This document shows positions 33,358-45,409 of a stretch of 64,000 nucleotides of DNA, in pieces; position 1 is the first letter of the stretch; the number at the start of each line of letters is the position of its first letter. This DNA is from Salticus scenicus (lineage: Eukaryota; Arthropoda; Arachnida; Araneae; Salticidae): assembly GCA_963930645.1 (NCBI GenBank), contig OZ005652.1:319360244-319424243 (forward strand), in the 5' to 3' direction. The position numbers were made by a program, and so were the translations under genes. The notes beneath the pieces are model-generated. The model saw nothing but the letters and a program-made list of their open reading frames with translations. It searched no databases and had not been told where the DNA came from.

Positions 33358-34529
33358 CAATAAAACCTCTCAAGTTGGACACCCGTCTAAGTCGGACATT
33401 TTTTCACGGAACGGAATGTATCTATATGATTAACACATTATGTCCAACCTCTGTAAATTAGACACCCCTTTAACTTGGAAGTTGGACGTTCAAATATTGC
33501 TCTAAGTTGGACACTTTTACCCAATGAAACGGAAAACAAAGATATAAATCTTTCATTCCCCACCCCCTTTTTTTTAAATTTAAAAATTTTTTTTAATTTT
33601 ACTTACCTCTCGTATAAATAGTTGTAAATATCTAAAAAGCAGTATTTTTTGTGACAGTATTTTCACTTCTGTTTATCTTATAAAAAAATATTTATTTTCT
33701 TCACTTGAAACATTCACAAATTACTGCAAGTTTGCTCATAATGTTGAATTTACATGCATTGTTTTTGTCCTTTTCTTTTATCAGGAGTTCATGAAATATC
33801 CAAGATAGTTGCTCACAGGCATGCTTAGACTGTTATAAAATGGGAATGGGACAACATTTCCTTTCATTTGTCCCTTTTACTTTTCCTACTGAGATTTAAC
33901 CCGAGTGTAAACTTAATATGTGAGAGGTCTATAGGGGAAAACGATATTGATTCAATTTGGGTGCATATCAACCGACAGGTATTGCTGCTATGCTACAGTT
34001 TTCCCCGTTCACAGGAAAACTGTATTTCAGTTTTTATTGCGAATAAATTCAACAAACCTCATATGGGAGATGGCTATTATGAAAATGAATGTTAGCTTAA
34101 TTTGAGTGTATATCAGCCAACTAGTGAGGCTACTTTTACTCATATTGTGTGACTTTTTACATGACTATCACAGCAACTATTTGTTTACATTGCACATAAA
34201 TGCATATGTAAAACCTTTATTGTGAAAAGCTATGTTCATTAAATTTTTGTGCATGTTAAATGGTAGGTGACGCTGTTATATAAAAAAAATATGGGAGAAA
34301 GTACTATAATGGCCATAACATACCAGTTTAAATTTTGATTTTAAATTGACAAAATCATTAAATTTGTCTATATAAGTCATGAATACTTAATTGCTAAATA
34401 TTTAGATGCAATTAAAAGTTAAATGGCATGCATAGATACAATTTAATTAAATCGAAAAATGTAAGCACCCCTATAAGTTGGACACTTTTCTCTGGAACCA
34501 TAGGTGTCCAACTTAGAGAGGTTTTACTG
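33358..34529. mobile_element. Non-autonomous pogo/Tigger-like element
   Basis: The left end CAATAAAACCTCTCAAGTTG and the right end CAGTAAAACCTCTCTAAGTT (reverse complement) match over about 27 bp and abut TA on both sides (33356-33357, 34530-34531). CAGTNNAACCTC-type ends and TA targets are typical of pogo/Tigger elements. The ttggacac motif recurs several times near both ends. The 1172-bp interior has only a 75-codon frame (33868-34095), with no helix-turn-helix or DDD pattern. A pogo-type transposase would be needed in trans. Confidence 0.72.
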
Positions 34530-34574
34530 TAAAAACATTGCTAGCTATTAAATATTGTTGTTTCAATTATTCTA

Positions 34575-34723
34575 CACTGTAAAAAATATCTCCTATTTGC
34601 TACCAGTAATTCTCTGTAAGTTCAGAAAATACGCGTAATTTACTAAAAAATTACGTTGTCAAAACGTAATTTTTGTAATTACAGAGAATTTCTGGCAGCA
34701 GATAGGACATATTTTTTACAGTG
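34575..34723. mobile_element. 149-bp MITE
   Basis: The ends CACTGTAAAAAATATCTCCT and CACTGTAAAAAATATGTCCT (right, reverse complement) are near-identical and flanked by TA (34573-34574, 34724-34725). The arms continue through gtaattctctgtaa. The first 15 bases equal the left end of the MITE at 26780, so the two probably used the same transposase. Confidence 0.9.
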
Positions 34724-34784
34724 TAATTAAGAAAGTTTCTTTATTAGAGACTGAGCTTTAATTAACATTTTCATTTCCTTAAAG

Positions 34785-35015
34785 ATGCAATGTTATATGT
34801 ACTTTGTGTGTATTGTAAGTATGTTTTATGCTGTATGATGCAAGAGGGTTTATTTTTTGATAAACACAATGTTGTATATTCTCTGCGTACATTGCGTTTT
34901 TTATACTGTATGATGCAAAACCCTTTTATTTATTTTATTTTATTTTTTTGAAAAATGCAGTGTTGTACATAGTTTGTGTGTATTGTAAGTATCTTTTATG
35001 TTGTGCGATATAAGG
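34785..35015. repeat. Three degenerate tandem units
   Basis: The blocks tgcaatgttatatgtacttt, acaatgttgtatattctctg and tgcagtgttgtacatagttt are each followed about 25 bp later by ttttatgctgtatgatgcaa or a variant. Spacing is about 85-100 bp. Function is unknown. Confidence 0.6.
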
Positions 35016-35069
35016 TGCATGTAATTCCAGATGGCAGTATGTAAGATGAATGTGCGGATGGGGAATATA

Positions 35070-36611
35070 CAGTTGCGTGCAAAAGTTTCAGGCCGAACAC
35101 TTTTCCGTTAATAATTATTATGTGAATAAAGATTTCAAAAATTGCAGTATTATTATGCAAAGTAAATCAATTATATTGTCGAACTAAACGACTTACAAAT
35201 TTTGTTAATAAAAAAAATATATATATTAAATTATAGCAACACATATAAAATTTGTGTGTTCAAAACAAACTTATGAGAAACAAACTATCAAAATAGCAAA
35301 AAATATTTTTTCTAACACATCAGAAGGTCAAATAACATTAATATCTTGCTCACATGCCCCTTGAAGCTATCACAGCAGTACATCGATGAGGCATTGACTC
35401 TATTAAATTCTTAATCCATGTATGGTCAATTTTTTTGCCATTTTTCCTGAGCTTTTTCTAATAATGCTATTCCTATAAATGTTCAATGGGATTTAAGGCA
35501 GGAGGTTGACTTGGCCATTCAAGGAAACAAAATTTTTGCCGTTGAAAAGTTTTAAACGAATCCAGATCGAAATTTGGGGTCATTATCTGATTGCAAAATC
35601 TGTCCTCGTGGCATCTTTCGGAGTGCATAAGGAAACATTTTATGTTCGTTAAGATGTTTATATATATAACTTTGTCCATAGTGCCTTCTACTGTCATTAA
35701 AGGACCAACGTCTTTATACGAAAAAGCTTCCTACGCTATGATGTTTCCCCTTCCATGTATTACAGTCAACATTTTCTATATACACCTGGCATTATTTAGT
35801 TGTTGAATGTATCTCTTTTCCTCATTTTCAAAAAGATTAATATTTGTTTCGTCTGAAAATAACACTTTTTTACAGTCTCCGACTGTCCCATATTCATGTG
35901 CTTTAGCAAATTTTAAACTTGCTTTATCGTTCTTTGAACAAATCAACGATTTCTTTGCTCTGACGCATCTAGAACGTCCAACTTGGTTTAATCTACTCCA
36001 AATAGTACTACGATGAACACCAAACAAGTTTTCCTACAATAAATCATGCGCTATAAATGCAGCATTCTTCTTTGGATCTACAACTGCTTTTCTCTTAATA
36101 ATTTTATCAACTGACTTAGTCATTTTTCTGGGTCTTTCAGGTACTGATTTGTCTGCCAAAGTGTTTGTTCCATTCCATTTTTTAATAATATTATCAACAC
36201 TTGTTTTTCTAATAGATAATGTTGAAGCAATATCACAAAAAACTTTGTTAATCTGGTGTAATTTAATAACTGTTTTACGGTTCTGTAAACGAGTGCACTG
36301 CGGCATCTTGACATCACAGTACTGACACACAAGTGTAAAAAAACTCGATCTCCTTCTACATAGTCGAGTTTCTTCTTAAATGGACCAATCATTTCCGGGA
36401 ATTAACATCACTGTGAACTTTTAATTGCTTGGCCCGAAACTTTTGATCAACGGATTTATATAAATACCTTCATTGTAAAAATTTGCTCGTTATATATTTT
36501 TAATGTATATTTGATAAAGTTTACGGTACAATATTTAAACCCTTTTTACCTTATTTTATTCAAAAGCTATTGGTAAAAATTAGTTTGGCCCGAAACCTTT
36601 GCACTCAACTG
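35070..36611 (-). mobile_element. Tc1-like DNA transposon, inactive
   Basis: The ends are CAGTTGCGTGCAAAAGTTTC (left) and CAGTTGAGTGCAAAGGTTTC (right, reverse complement), with TA on both sides (35068-35069, 36612-36613). Length 1542 bp fits a Tc1 element with a single transposase gene on the minus strand. A second inner copy of ggcccgaaacttttgatcaa lies at about 36431. The transposase is decayed. Confidence 0.93.
35350..36306 (-). pseudogene. Tc1 transposase pseudogene
   Basis: The product would cut and paste the element by recognising its terminal repeats through N-terminal helix-turn-helix domains. The frame starts at an ATG at 36306 (MPQCTRLQNRK) and should end at 35350, about 319 codons, near the usual 340. 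Seen are the paired-type HTH region (about 36306-36034) and a second HTH with the GVHRSTIW motif (about 36020). The first catalytic Asp lies in LFSDETN (about 35865). WPSQPPALNPIEHL lies near 35475-35515. The third catalytic residue (Glu of NPIEHL) remains. The usual Asp of the QDNDPKH motif is not recognisable, and the common Asp before LNPIE is Ala. Stops and frame changes near 36033, 35776 and 35470 break it. It is non-functional. Confidence 0.88.
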
Positions 36612-36931
36612 TATGTTTATAAAATGTCTAGATATCAGTATAAAGGCTATGCATGTAACTATGCAATGTTTTCCGATGCAATTTAAAGATAAAAGATGTC
36701 TCTTGCATCTGCGTGTAAATAATTATACAGAAATATGCATATGTTGTAAATTATAATGTATGTACGTTAAATTATGCACTTAAGAAATGAACGCGCGATG
36801 TATGCAAATCTTGAGGGAAAGTATTTGATTGCATGTAGTATGTTAAATTGAAAACATAAAAAAAAAGAATAAAAACAACGTACGCAATGTATAGATTGCC
36901 TGTCATCCTGAAAAAAGTAAATAAATAAATG

Positions 36932-36965
<34 letters not shown>

Positions 36966-37164
36966 TAATAAAAACAACTTAAGCAATGAACATCCAAATA
37001 TATATATATTGTCTGTCTTCCTAAATAAATAAATAAATAAATGGTATAAAATAAGTATCGCCTTTGGTTTACAAAACAGCATTTCATAATATCTGTCAAG
37101 GAAATGCCTGCTAAAATATTACACTTTACTCTCGAACTTGATAAGAAATATTCTAAAATCAATC
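36612..37164. other. Spacer with A-tract and (AAAT)n
   Basis: A 34-base A-tract lies at 36930-36963 and (AAAT)n near 37022-37044. The 136-codon minus-strand frame here (36767-37177) is mostly poly-Phe from the A-tract and is not a gene. Confidence 0.6.
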
Positions 37165-37348
37165 GCAGAGCTGCCAACCTAATCCGGAGGATTGTTAGCT
37201 CCGCCCCTTTTTCTACACCTGCCTTTTTTTAGAATATTTTTCTTCTTACTTCATCAAAAATATATTTGTAGAGAAATACTCTAAAAATTAAGGGATGTAG
37301 AAAAAGGGGCGGTACTAACAATCCTCCGGATTAGGTTGGCACGTCTGC
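37165..37348. mobile_element. 184-bp MITE with AATC duplication
   Basis: The left arm gcagagctgccaacctaatc continues through cggaggattgttag and ccgcccctttttctaca. The right arm is its inverse, with few changes. AATC flanks both ends (37161-37164 and 37349-37352). The superfamily is uncertain: the four-base duplication does not fit Tc1/mariner. Confidence 0.82.
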
Positions 37349-38219
37349 AATCGGTACTTTTAAAAATTCAAAGATATATAATTAAAATCGGTTTCATTAA
37401 AAAGATTACTTATTATATATATTTAAATTAATGTTTTTTATCAATTGCTTAGTTATAGAAAACATAAAATTCTAAAATGGCTTAAAAATTTGACATAATT
37501 ATCACTAGAGAAATTCAAGTCTCTGTTTTTCAGAAATATCAAGATTTTCTGGATACTTGGTTTGTGTAAATATCAGGTAAATTATTTTTAACGAATGCAA
37601 TGATGTTGAAGACTGCGAATGTGTACGACCTTGAAGGTTTCATTTTCCTGAAGTCATTCGCAGAAGTCATTCTTTATCCATGAATTGAGCTATTACTTTA
37701 TTTTCATAGTATGTTATTTCAAATGCATATACATATATTAAAGAAGTCAATTTATTAATTCTGTTTATAAATATAATTAGGGCTCATACCAGCAATGAAA
37801 ATTTAGCGGTCGGAAAAGACCACCTGGGTTATTATTTAATAATCCAAAACTACAGAATGGTAGGGAAACGTTTATAAGTTAAAAAAAAAAGTAAACAGAA
37901 AAGACGATTTTAAGAGATAGGGGATAGCAAACGAGAATTCTTGTTTTCTAAAGAAAATGAACGTCGTCTTTCAGCGTTCTTCGAAATCAACACAACATAC
38001 AAAAAAAAAAAAAAAAAGGAAAAAGTGACTTTCCGTATACGTGTTTCATCTTTTAATTTGCACTGGCAAAAATATTTGCAAGCGGCATTTACTTCATCGA
38101 TCACTGGTGATTAATTTTGAATCCTTTAAAAAAACTCTAGAACAGAAAATCAGCAGGACGGTTTAAATAAATTGCAGAGCCCTACTGTTTAAAATAGAAT
38201 AAAAGGCGGGATAAAAAAT
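37349..38219. other. Spacer, no recognised gene
   Basis: Small frames only, with an A-tract at 38001-38017. Bases 38150-38219 lead directly into the family 2 element. Confidence 0.4.
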
Positions 38220-39090
38220 CTGGAGTGACTCCAATCGACTTTCCGAACATTAAGTAATTAACATTTTTGCAGATACAGTAAAAAAAGAGGAGTTGTTAAA
38301 CAAACAAAAGAGAGAAAACCATAATAGAGTGTTTGAGTATTTTTCTTCGTATATTACACGATGTTTTATTTAACGCTACTGAACTTTGAACCCATAGATC
38401 ATAATGATAAAGAATTTTTCGTTGTGTACCTGTAAAAACCTATAAATGCTAGATTCACCAAAATGCTTATAGTTAGTGCAACAGTGATTTATAATATTCA
38501 TATAAATTTTCAGCTCAACTGAACAAGGTGTTTAGATGCTATCGCACTTTTAAAAATTTGGCCCCATAAGCCATAATGATAAAGAATTTTTCTTAGTGCC
38601 CCTGTAAAATAAACTGTAAGTTCTAAATTCACCAAAATCTATACAGTACGTGAAACTGTGACCTATAACATGTGTACAAATTTTTTGCTCAGATTAATAA
38701 AGCGTTTAGACGCTATCGCACTTTTATAAATTTGGCCCCATAGGCCATAATGATAAAGAATTTTTCCTGGTGTCCCTGTAAAAAACTATAAGTGCTAGAT
38801 TCACCAAAATCAATAGGGTTCGTACTATGGTGACTTACAATATGCGTACCAACTTTCAGCTTATTCGAACAAAGCGTTTAGACGCTAGCGTGTTCACTCA
38901 CAGACATACACACACACATACATACACACACACATACACACATACACACACACGCACACATATATATATCATCGTAAAAATAGTGAAAACGGACTCAGAG
39001 GACCTCGAAACGTATAGAAACATCGAAATCTCAAATTCGGATTTTTGACATGATTACAATACTTTCCTCACTATAGCGTTCGGAAAGTAA
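38220..39090 (+). mobile_element. Tandem-unit element with terminal hairpin (family 2)
   Basis: The start carries the palindrome GGAGTGACTCC and then GACTTTCCGAAC (38237-38248). Three units of about 165-170 bp follow, each with ataatgataaagaatttttc, gtccctgtaaa and agcgtttagacgctatcgca. A (CA)n run lies at 38905-38958. The conserved tail is agaggacctcgaaacgtata. The 3' hairpin is ACTTTCC...GGAAAGT (39061-39067/39082-39088), whose right side GTTCGGAAAGT is the inverse of the 5' motif. A near-identical copy of the 5' three quarters lies at 62872-63600. Confidence 0.7.
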
Positions 39091-40021
39091 AAATTATCAA
39101 TTAAAAAAAAAAAAAAAAAAAAAAACGATTTGCTTATTGATAACCATTGTAATGCAAGGCAGACTTGCTAAATCGCTTATCGATGCCCCTTAACTACCGT
39201 CATAGTTAAGGGGTTAATTTTTTAGTTAATATATTGCTTTTTTTACGGGGAAGGGAGATTATTATTTTAAGGACACTTTAGTCTTAATAAATTACTTTCA
39301 TAAATATATTTTAATTAAGAAAATATATTTTCATAGAAATTATAAAAATTGTACGGTTTAAATTGTACGGTTTCAAAGAGTTAAACTAAACAAAAGCTAG
39401 TAAGTACGTTGAACATTAAAATTGTTTAATGTTTGTTTCATGAAAGTAGAAGTGTTGATCCGATATCTCGCAATAATTTATCTGAAAAGATGTAGTTTGT
39501 GTGTTGTTGTTGTGTTGAATTGTTTTGCTTGCTCACAAAGTTTTTATTCATCACCGTACAACTGCATTTATTAATGTAAATTTTGTTAAACGTTTATGTG
39601 TATATATTTTATTTATATATATAACTACATTATTGCAGTTTGTACATTATGTCATCTCTACAACATAAACGATTATTATTTAAGTGAAAGAAAAGATAAG
39701 TTTTATTGCTGATAAGTGTTGCCATGAGAGACACTTTTGAATAGAAAAATATCTAAACAGCATGGTCTGACCCATCTTAAGTGTAAAAAATTTAAATATT
39801 TAAAATATATTTCATATTTATATATGTATTTACATTTTACATTATTATCTAATTGCGTATTTAAATATAACTATATATATAAAAAAAAACCCGAAGATCT
39901 TAAATGTATGTAATATGCCTTTTAATGGCTAATATTAATTAAATTAATTATTAGTGAGAATATATTTGTGACTTAGAAGGCTTTTTCTGAAGGAGAAACA
40001 TTTTTAATGTTTATTGATATA
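39091..40021. other. Spacer with one perfect hairpin
   Basis: An A-tract lies at 39104-39124. CCCCTTAACTA-CCGTCA-TAGTTAAGGGG at 39186-39213 is a perfect 11-bp stem with a 6-nt loop; no T-tract terminator context or gene adjoins it. The remainder is AT-rich without a recognised gene. Confidence 0.5.
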
Positions 40022-40270
40022 TCTTTATATATATATTTCTTTTGTGCGTGTGTATGTCACTGAACTCCTCCTAAACGGCTGGACTGAGTTTAATGAAATT
40101 TTTTGTGTGTCTTCAGGTGGATTCGAGAATGGTTTAGATTTACAAATGAAAGTTGTAACTTAATTAGTTCTTTCTTAATTAATTTTTAACCAACTCTTTC
40201 AACAACTTTTCCACCTAGATGGCGTGAGTTGTCGTAAACACGATGTCAGAATTTATTTAATGTTGAAATG

Positions 40271-41020
40271 AATAATATTATAGTTTTAAAAAAATAAAGA
40301 ACACGAAATATAGAAATGTGAACTAAAAAGCACGAAATATCTATCTTAGTATTAAAATTCAGGGTAAGAGAAAATCGTGTGAGTGACACACCATAATATT
40401 TACATACATTTAAATCTTTAATTAAAATAACTTAGAATTAACAAAAACCATTTTTAAAAAATCTCCCCTAACGGGGATCGAACGCTGGACCTTAAGATTC
40501 GTAGCGCGGCGCCTTACCTCGACGCCGCATCGTTCACGTAGTGAAAGAATTTTTTTTTACAATATAAATTTTTTGTTTCCTCCCAGAGAAGTTACAAACA
40601 AACATACATACATACAGGTGAAGCTAATAAAAGCGTGTTAAAAATAATATTATAGTTTTAAAAAATTAAAGAACACGCTTTTATAGAAATGTGAACTAAA
40701 AAGCACAAAATATTTATCTTAGTATTAAAATTCAGGGTAAGAGAAAATCGTATGAGTGACGCACCGTAATATTTACATACATTTAAGACTTTAATTAAAA
40801 TAACTTAGAATTAAACAAAAACCATTTTAAAAAAAATCCTCTGACGGGGATCGAACGCTGGACCTTTAGGTTAGTAGCGCGGCGTCTTACCTCGACGCCA
40901 CTTCGTCCACGTAGGGAGAGTATTTCTTTTTAACTATAAAATTTTTGTTTGCTCCCAGAGAAGTTACAAACAAACATACATACATACATGCATACATACG
41001 TACATACAAGTGAAGCTAAT
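40271..41020. repeat. 372-bp tandem duplication with tRNA-like segments
   Basis: Two units begin at 40271 and 40643 (aataatattatagttttaaa). Each has, on the minus strand, a tRNA-like segment (about 40467-40540 and 40843-40912) with CGTTCGATCCCC, close to the Pol III B box, a GGCG/CGCC D-stem-like pair and CTACGAA in the anticodon-loop position. Each ends with (CATA)n and gtgaagctaataaaagcgtg. No acceptor stem closes, so these are not functional tRNA genes. Confidence 0.7.
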
Positions 41021-41354
41021 AAAAGCGTGTTTATGAATTTTTAACCGTATCTTACGAAGTGTTTAAAATATTTTTTCAAAATTAATATTTTTAGAATCGT
41101 AACCGTATCTTACGAAGTGTTTAAAATATTTTTTTCAAAGCTAATATTTTAGAATCGTAAACATGATGTCAGAATTTATTCAATGTTGAAATGAAAAATG
41201 AATTTTTAACCGTAAGTGTTTAAAATATTTTTTCAACGTTAATATTGTTAAAATGTTAAAATTAGTTAAAATGGTATATTCTTTTAAAAAATTCGTCAAT
41301 ATCCGACGGAGTTATTTTATTTTAAAATAAAAAATGAATTTTTAGGCCATTATT

Positions 41355-43987
41355 ATTTGTGCAGATGGAAAATGTACTAAAAGTTTTCCGAAAAATTTCA
41401 CGATCACAAATGTTGACGGATATCCAATATATCGTCGAAGAATTCCCTATAATGGCGGACAATCTTATCATCTATGGCGGTCATCTATGTCAACAACATA
41501 GATATTGACATTGATAACCGATGGGCGGTCCCATATTCGCCTCTGCTGAGCAAAACATTCAATGCTCATATTAATGTTCAGTTCTGCAGTTCAGTGAAGA
41601 GCATCAAATACATTTGCAAGTATGTGAATAAAGGCAGTGATATGGCTGTATTTCGAGTTGAAAATACCAATGTGAATGCTCCTCCAGTGAATAACAACGA
41701 TGAAAGAACACTTTACCAAATTGGCCGGTACGTGAGCTCCAATGAAGCTGTTTGGCGTATCTTTGGTTTCCCAATTCATGAACGGGATCCAGCAGTTCTT
41801 CATTTAGCCGCCCATCTTGAAAATGGCCAGCGCGTATATTTCACGAGCGAGACAACGATTGATCGTGCTATAAATCAACCAAAAACTACACTCACCGAAT
41901 TTTTTGAATTGTGTAATCGTGCGGATGCTTTTGGTGCTTTTGCACGGACATTACTCTATTCAGAAGTACCACGCTATTTCACATGGGCTCCAACAAAAAA
42001 ATGGATGCCCCGCAAGCAAGGCACGCCGATTGATGCATGTCCCGGTTTATTCAAATCAAACACCTTGGAACGAGTATTTACGGTCAATCTAAGGCAGACT
42101 GAGTGCTTTTATCTTCGACTGTTATTGGTTAATGTCATCGGCCCTTTGTCATTTCAAGATTTACGTAAAGTGAATGGACAACAGTATCCAACGTATAAAG
42201 ATGCATGCCTTGCACTCGGCTTGCTGGAAGACGACAACCAGTGGGAGTGTATGCTTGCTGAAGTAGGACTGAACTGTACAGCAAAACAAATTTGTCTACT
42301 ATTCGCTATAGTGTTGACTACATGTTTCTCGGCCCGAGCAGAAACATTATGGGATAATCACAAAGATTCAATGACTAATGATATATTGCATCAACATCGT
42401 TCACGGTGCAACGATCTAACGATAGTACTCAGTGACGCTATGTACAATGAAGCATTGATTGCTATTGAAGATCTTTGCATTATGATTGCCAACTTACCAC
42501 TCAGTCATTTCGGTATGCATTCAACAAATCGAAATGCATCTGATTTAATAAGCACTGAATTGAATCGTGAACTACAGTACAATACTGTAGAAATGGCAGC
42601 GATTGTTGCTCGCAATGTCCCACTAATGAATGAAGAACAAAGAACCATTTACGACCGCATCATGCTCGCAGTTTTGGCAGGACAGGGTGGATTCTTTTTT
42701 TTTGGGTGCACTAGGTGGAACTGGCAAAACATTCCTTATTTCGCTAATTCTCGCCAAAATACGATCAAATAATGGCATCGCATTGGCTGTTGCATCATCT
42801 GGCATTGCGGCAACTTTATTGGATGGATGCAGAACAGCTCATTCATTATTTAAACTGCCACTAAATATTCAAAATAACCCAGACGCAGTGTGCAACACAA
42901 AAAAACAATCGTCCATGGCCACAGTGCTGAAATAGTGTAAAATTCTTATCTGGGATGAATGCACTATGGAACACAAACATTCGATTGAGACGTCGAACAG
43001 GACATTGAAAGATATAAAAAACAACGACAAACTATTTGGCGGCACTCTGTTACTCTTTCCAGGTGATTTCAGACAAGCACTTCCCGTTATTCCGCGTTCA
43101 ACATACGCTGATGAGATCAACGCGTGCTTAAAATCATCGTCATTGTGGCTTAATGTTGAAAAAGTACAACTGAAAGTAAATTTGTGCGTTCAAAAGCTTC
43201 AAGATCCATCCACTGAAACATTTTCAAAACAATTGTTAGATATCGGCGATGAAAAAGTTACTACAGATGAAACTGCATGCATAAAATTACCGACCGATTT
43301 CTGCACAATCATTGATTCTCAAGATGCTCTTATTGACCAGATATTTCCCGATGTACATAGACGATACACAAATCATGAGTGGCTGGCAGAAAGAGCAATT
43401 TTAGCAGCAAAAAATGTGGACGTCAACGAATTGAATCTCAAGATACAACATTTGTTACCAGGAGACTTGGTGTCATACAAATCTAATTATACAGTTTGCG
43501 ATGCCACCGAAGCTGTAAATTATCCAACAAAGTTTTTAAACTCATTGGATTTACCAGGCATGCCACCGCATATTTTACAACTGAAGGTTGGATCTCCGGT
43601 TATTTTGCTTCGTAATTTGAACCCACCACGGTTGTGCAACGGCACGCGATTAGTCAAAAAATTAATGAAAAATGTTATCGAAGCCATCATTTTAAATGAC
43701 AAATTCCGAGGTGAAACTATATTACTACTGCGAATTCCTATTATACCCACAGATGTGCCAATTCAATATAAACGCCCTCAATTTCCAATTAGATTGGCAT
43801 TTGCAATGACTATCAATAAGTCTCAGGGCCAAACGATGTCTGTCTGTGGCTTAGATTTGAGCACATCATGTTTTTCACACGGACAATTATACGTGGCTCT
43901 CGAGTAGGCAAACCATCCAGTTTGTTTGTATTGGCGAAAGATGGGATAACAAAAAATATTGTACACTCTGTTGCATTAAGGGAATGA
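41355..43987 (+). pseudogene. Helitron Rep/helicase pseudogene, N-terminus deleted
   Basis: The intact protein nicks and rejoins DNA with an HUH-type Rep domain and unwinds it with a PIF1-type helicase. What remains begins at about 41355 with the helitron-like domain (GKCTKSFPKNFT; then RWAVPYSPLLSKTFNAHINV and IKYICKYVNKGSD). The helicase follows: Walker A GGTGKT at 42714-42731, Walker B WDE near 42951-42959, PGDFRQ-LPVIPR at about 43058, and the C-terminal AFAMTINKSQGQT motif at about 43798. Breaks are a frameshift near 41470, a frameshift in the T-run near 42697, a stop TAG at 42933, and a small frameshift near 43897 before the natural TGA at 43985. No HUH motif is found upstream, so the Rep catalytic part is lost. 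It is not functional. Confidence 0.93.
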
Positions 43988-44465
43988 TATTGTTTTTTAG
44001 TAATATTGTTATAAGTAGCGATATGTATATCCCCTTAACGCGCGCTGTCCTCGCTGCGAGGACGCAAAATTTAAGATCCAGCTGAAAAAACTCATCCAGG
44101 AAATTTTATAGCAAAAATTTACGTTTATAACATATCAGAAAAGGCTGGTTTTTTTAACCTTAAAATTTAAAACTTCTTTTAGTTTAATTTAGTTCAAGAA
44201 TTCCGGTGGCAGTATAATTTAAATGATCCGAATTGTCTTGCGCCGCAAAGGATTAAAATTTTAAAGAATCAATTTTAATAAATTAAAAAAATAAATGATT
44301 GGTGTTTTGTTATTTTTATATTCTTTCACCGTTCACAGCGCTCCATACATCTTCCACTTATATACCACATCCTAACACACTTACAATAAGTTAGTTATTT
44401 TTTTCTAGCAAAATATTCTCTAGAAATAATTTATGTGACAAAACAACGTTTGTCGGGTCAGCTAG

Positions 44466-44557
44466 TATATATATATATATACATATTTGTCTAATTTTTT
44501 CGTATTTTACGAAAAAGTAAAAATACTGTCAAAGACAGAATTTAGTTTAGTACGGAG
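44466..44557. other. Short junction
   Basis: (TA)n at the Helitron insertion point runs into the target duplication of the next element (gtacggag at 44550-44557). Confidence 0.6.
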
Positions 44558-45373
44558 CAGGCCTGTCCAATCCAAAACATTTGGTGGACCGAGTTCGAAA
44601 CGAATTTTACTCAGACGGGCCGCACCGCATGTACTCCTGCTCAAAAGCTTAGCAAGATTTGCAAACGATCAGTCCCCCCCCCCCTCCCCAATTTAAAAAC
44701 TTATCTATCGATGAAATGTTTTCAAACAGTGGGTACTTAAAGAAGTGGATTTTTTTTTCATGTTTTTCAGTGAAGATGGGTTTAATTAAGAAAACATTTA
44801 AGGGGCCGGTAACAAATTGAACAAAATAAATAATGTTTGTGATCACTCTGTATCTTTAAATGAACGAAATGATATGTAACTTTAGGATATGTTAATACAA
44901 ACCCCAGTCCAATTTGTGGATGATTTTGTGTGACAATAATAGCATGTTAAATAACGGAGATATAACGGAGATATTTATTTAAAAACTCCAAAAGAAATCA
45001 TCACGTTTTTTTATTTAAAATGTAGGGAGTTTTAAACGAAAATTATTCCCACTTTCAGATAAATTGAAAAAACACTTTTGACACAATATACTGCAATTGG
45101 AATACAAATATATTGACTACCTCATGAAAGCCGTTTTCACTGCGCATGCGTGAAAGATAGAAATTTTTTTATTACATAGGTTAAAACTAGCTATATTGGG
45201 TAACTTTTGTCGAAAGTTCATTTGAATAGAGTAAAAATTAAGCAAATTGTCAGCAAAAGAACGAGTTATATTTTTAGTTATTTTCCAGAGTTGAAATTTC
45301 ATAATGGGGTTTTTACATGCCGCGTAATTAATTTGGAGATCCAATGATTTAATTATTCAATTTCAACTACTTT

Positions 45374-45409
<36 letters not shown>

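Larger units (their letters stand above)
40022..44465 (+). mobile_element. Helitron with both ends and a decayed RepHel gene
   Basis: The 5' end is TCTTTATATATATATTTCTT followed by the tgtgcgtgtgtatgtcactg and aactcctcctaaacggctgg blocks typical of Helitrons. The 3' end has a hairpin GACAAA-ACAACG-TTTGTC (about 44437-44454) and a terminal CTAG at 44462-44465. The host flanks are A and T, with no target duplication. Length is 4444 bp; autonomous Helitrons are usually longer because the Rep-helicase alone needs about 4 kb. The 5' non-coding part holds a 372-bp tandem duplication. A CTAGATGGCG block lies near 40216. Confidence 0.9.

Noticed and set aside
36767..37177. 136-codon minus-strand open frame
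   Set aside because: Its core is poly-Phe from an A-tract and (AAAT)n; no domain and no conserved composition.
38993..39020. cctcgaaacgt block in the shared tail as a possible hammerhead GAAA box
   Set aside because: No CUGANGA box lies upstream in any of the family copies inspected.
38827..39048. 73-codon frame with poly-His/Thr
   Set aside because: It is the (CA)n microsatellite read in frame within a repeat element.
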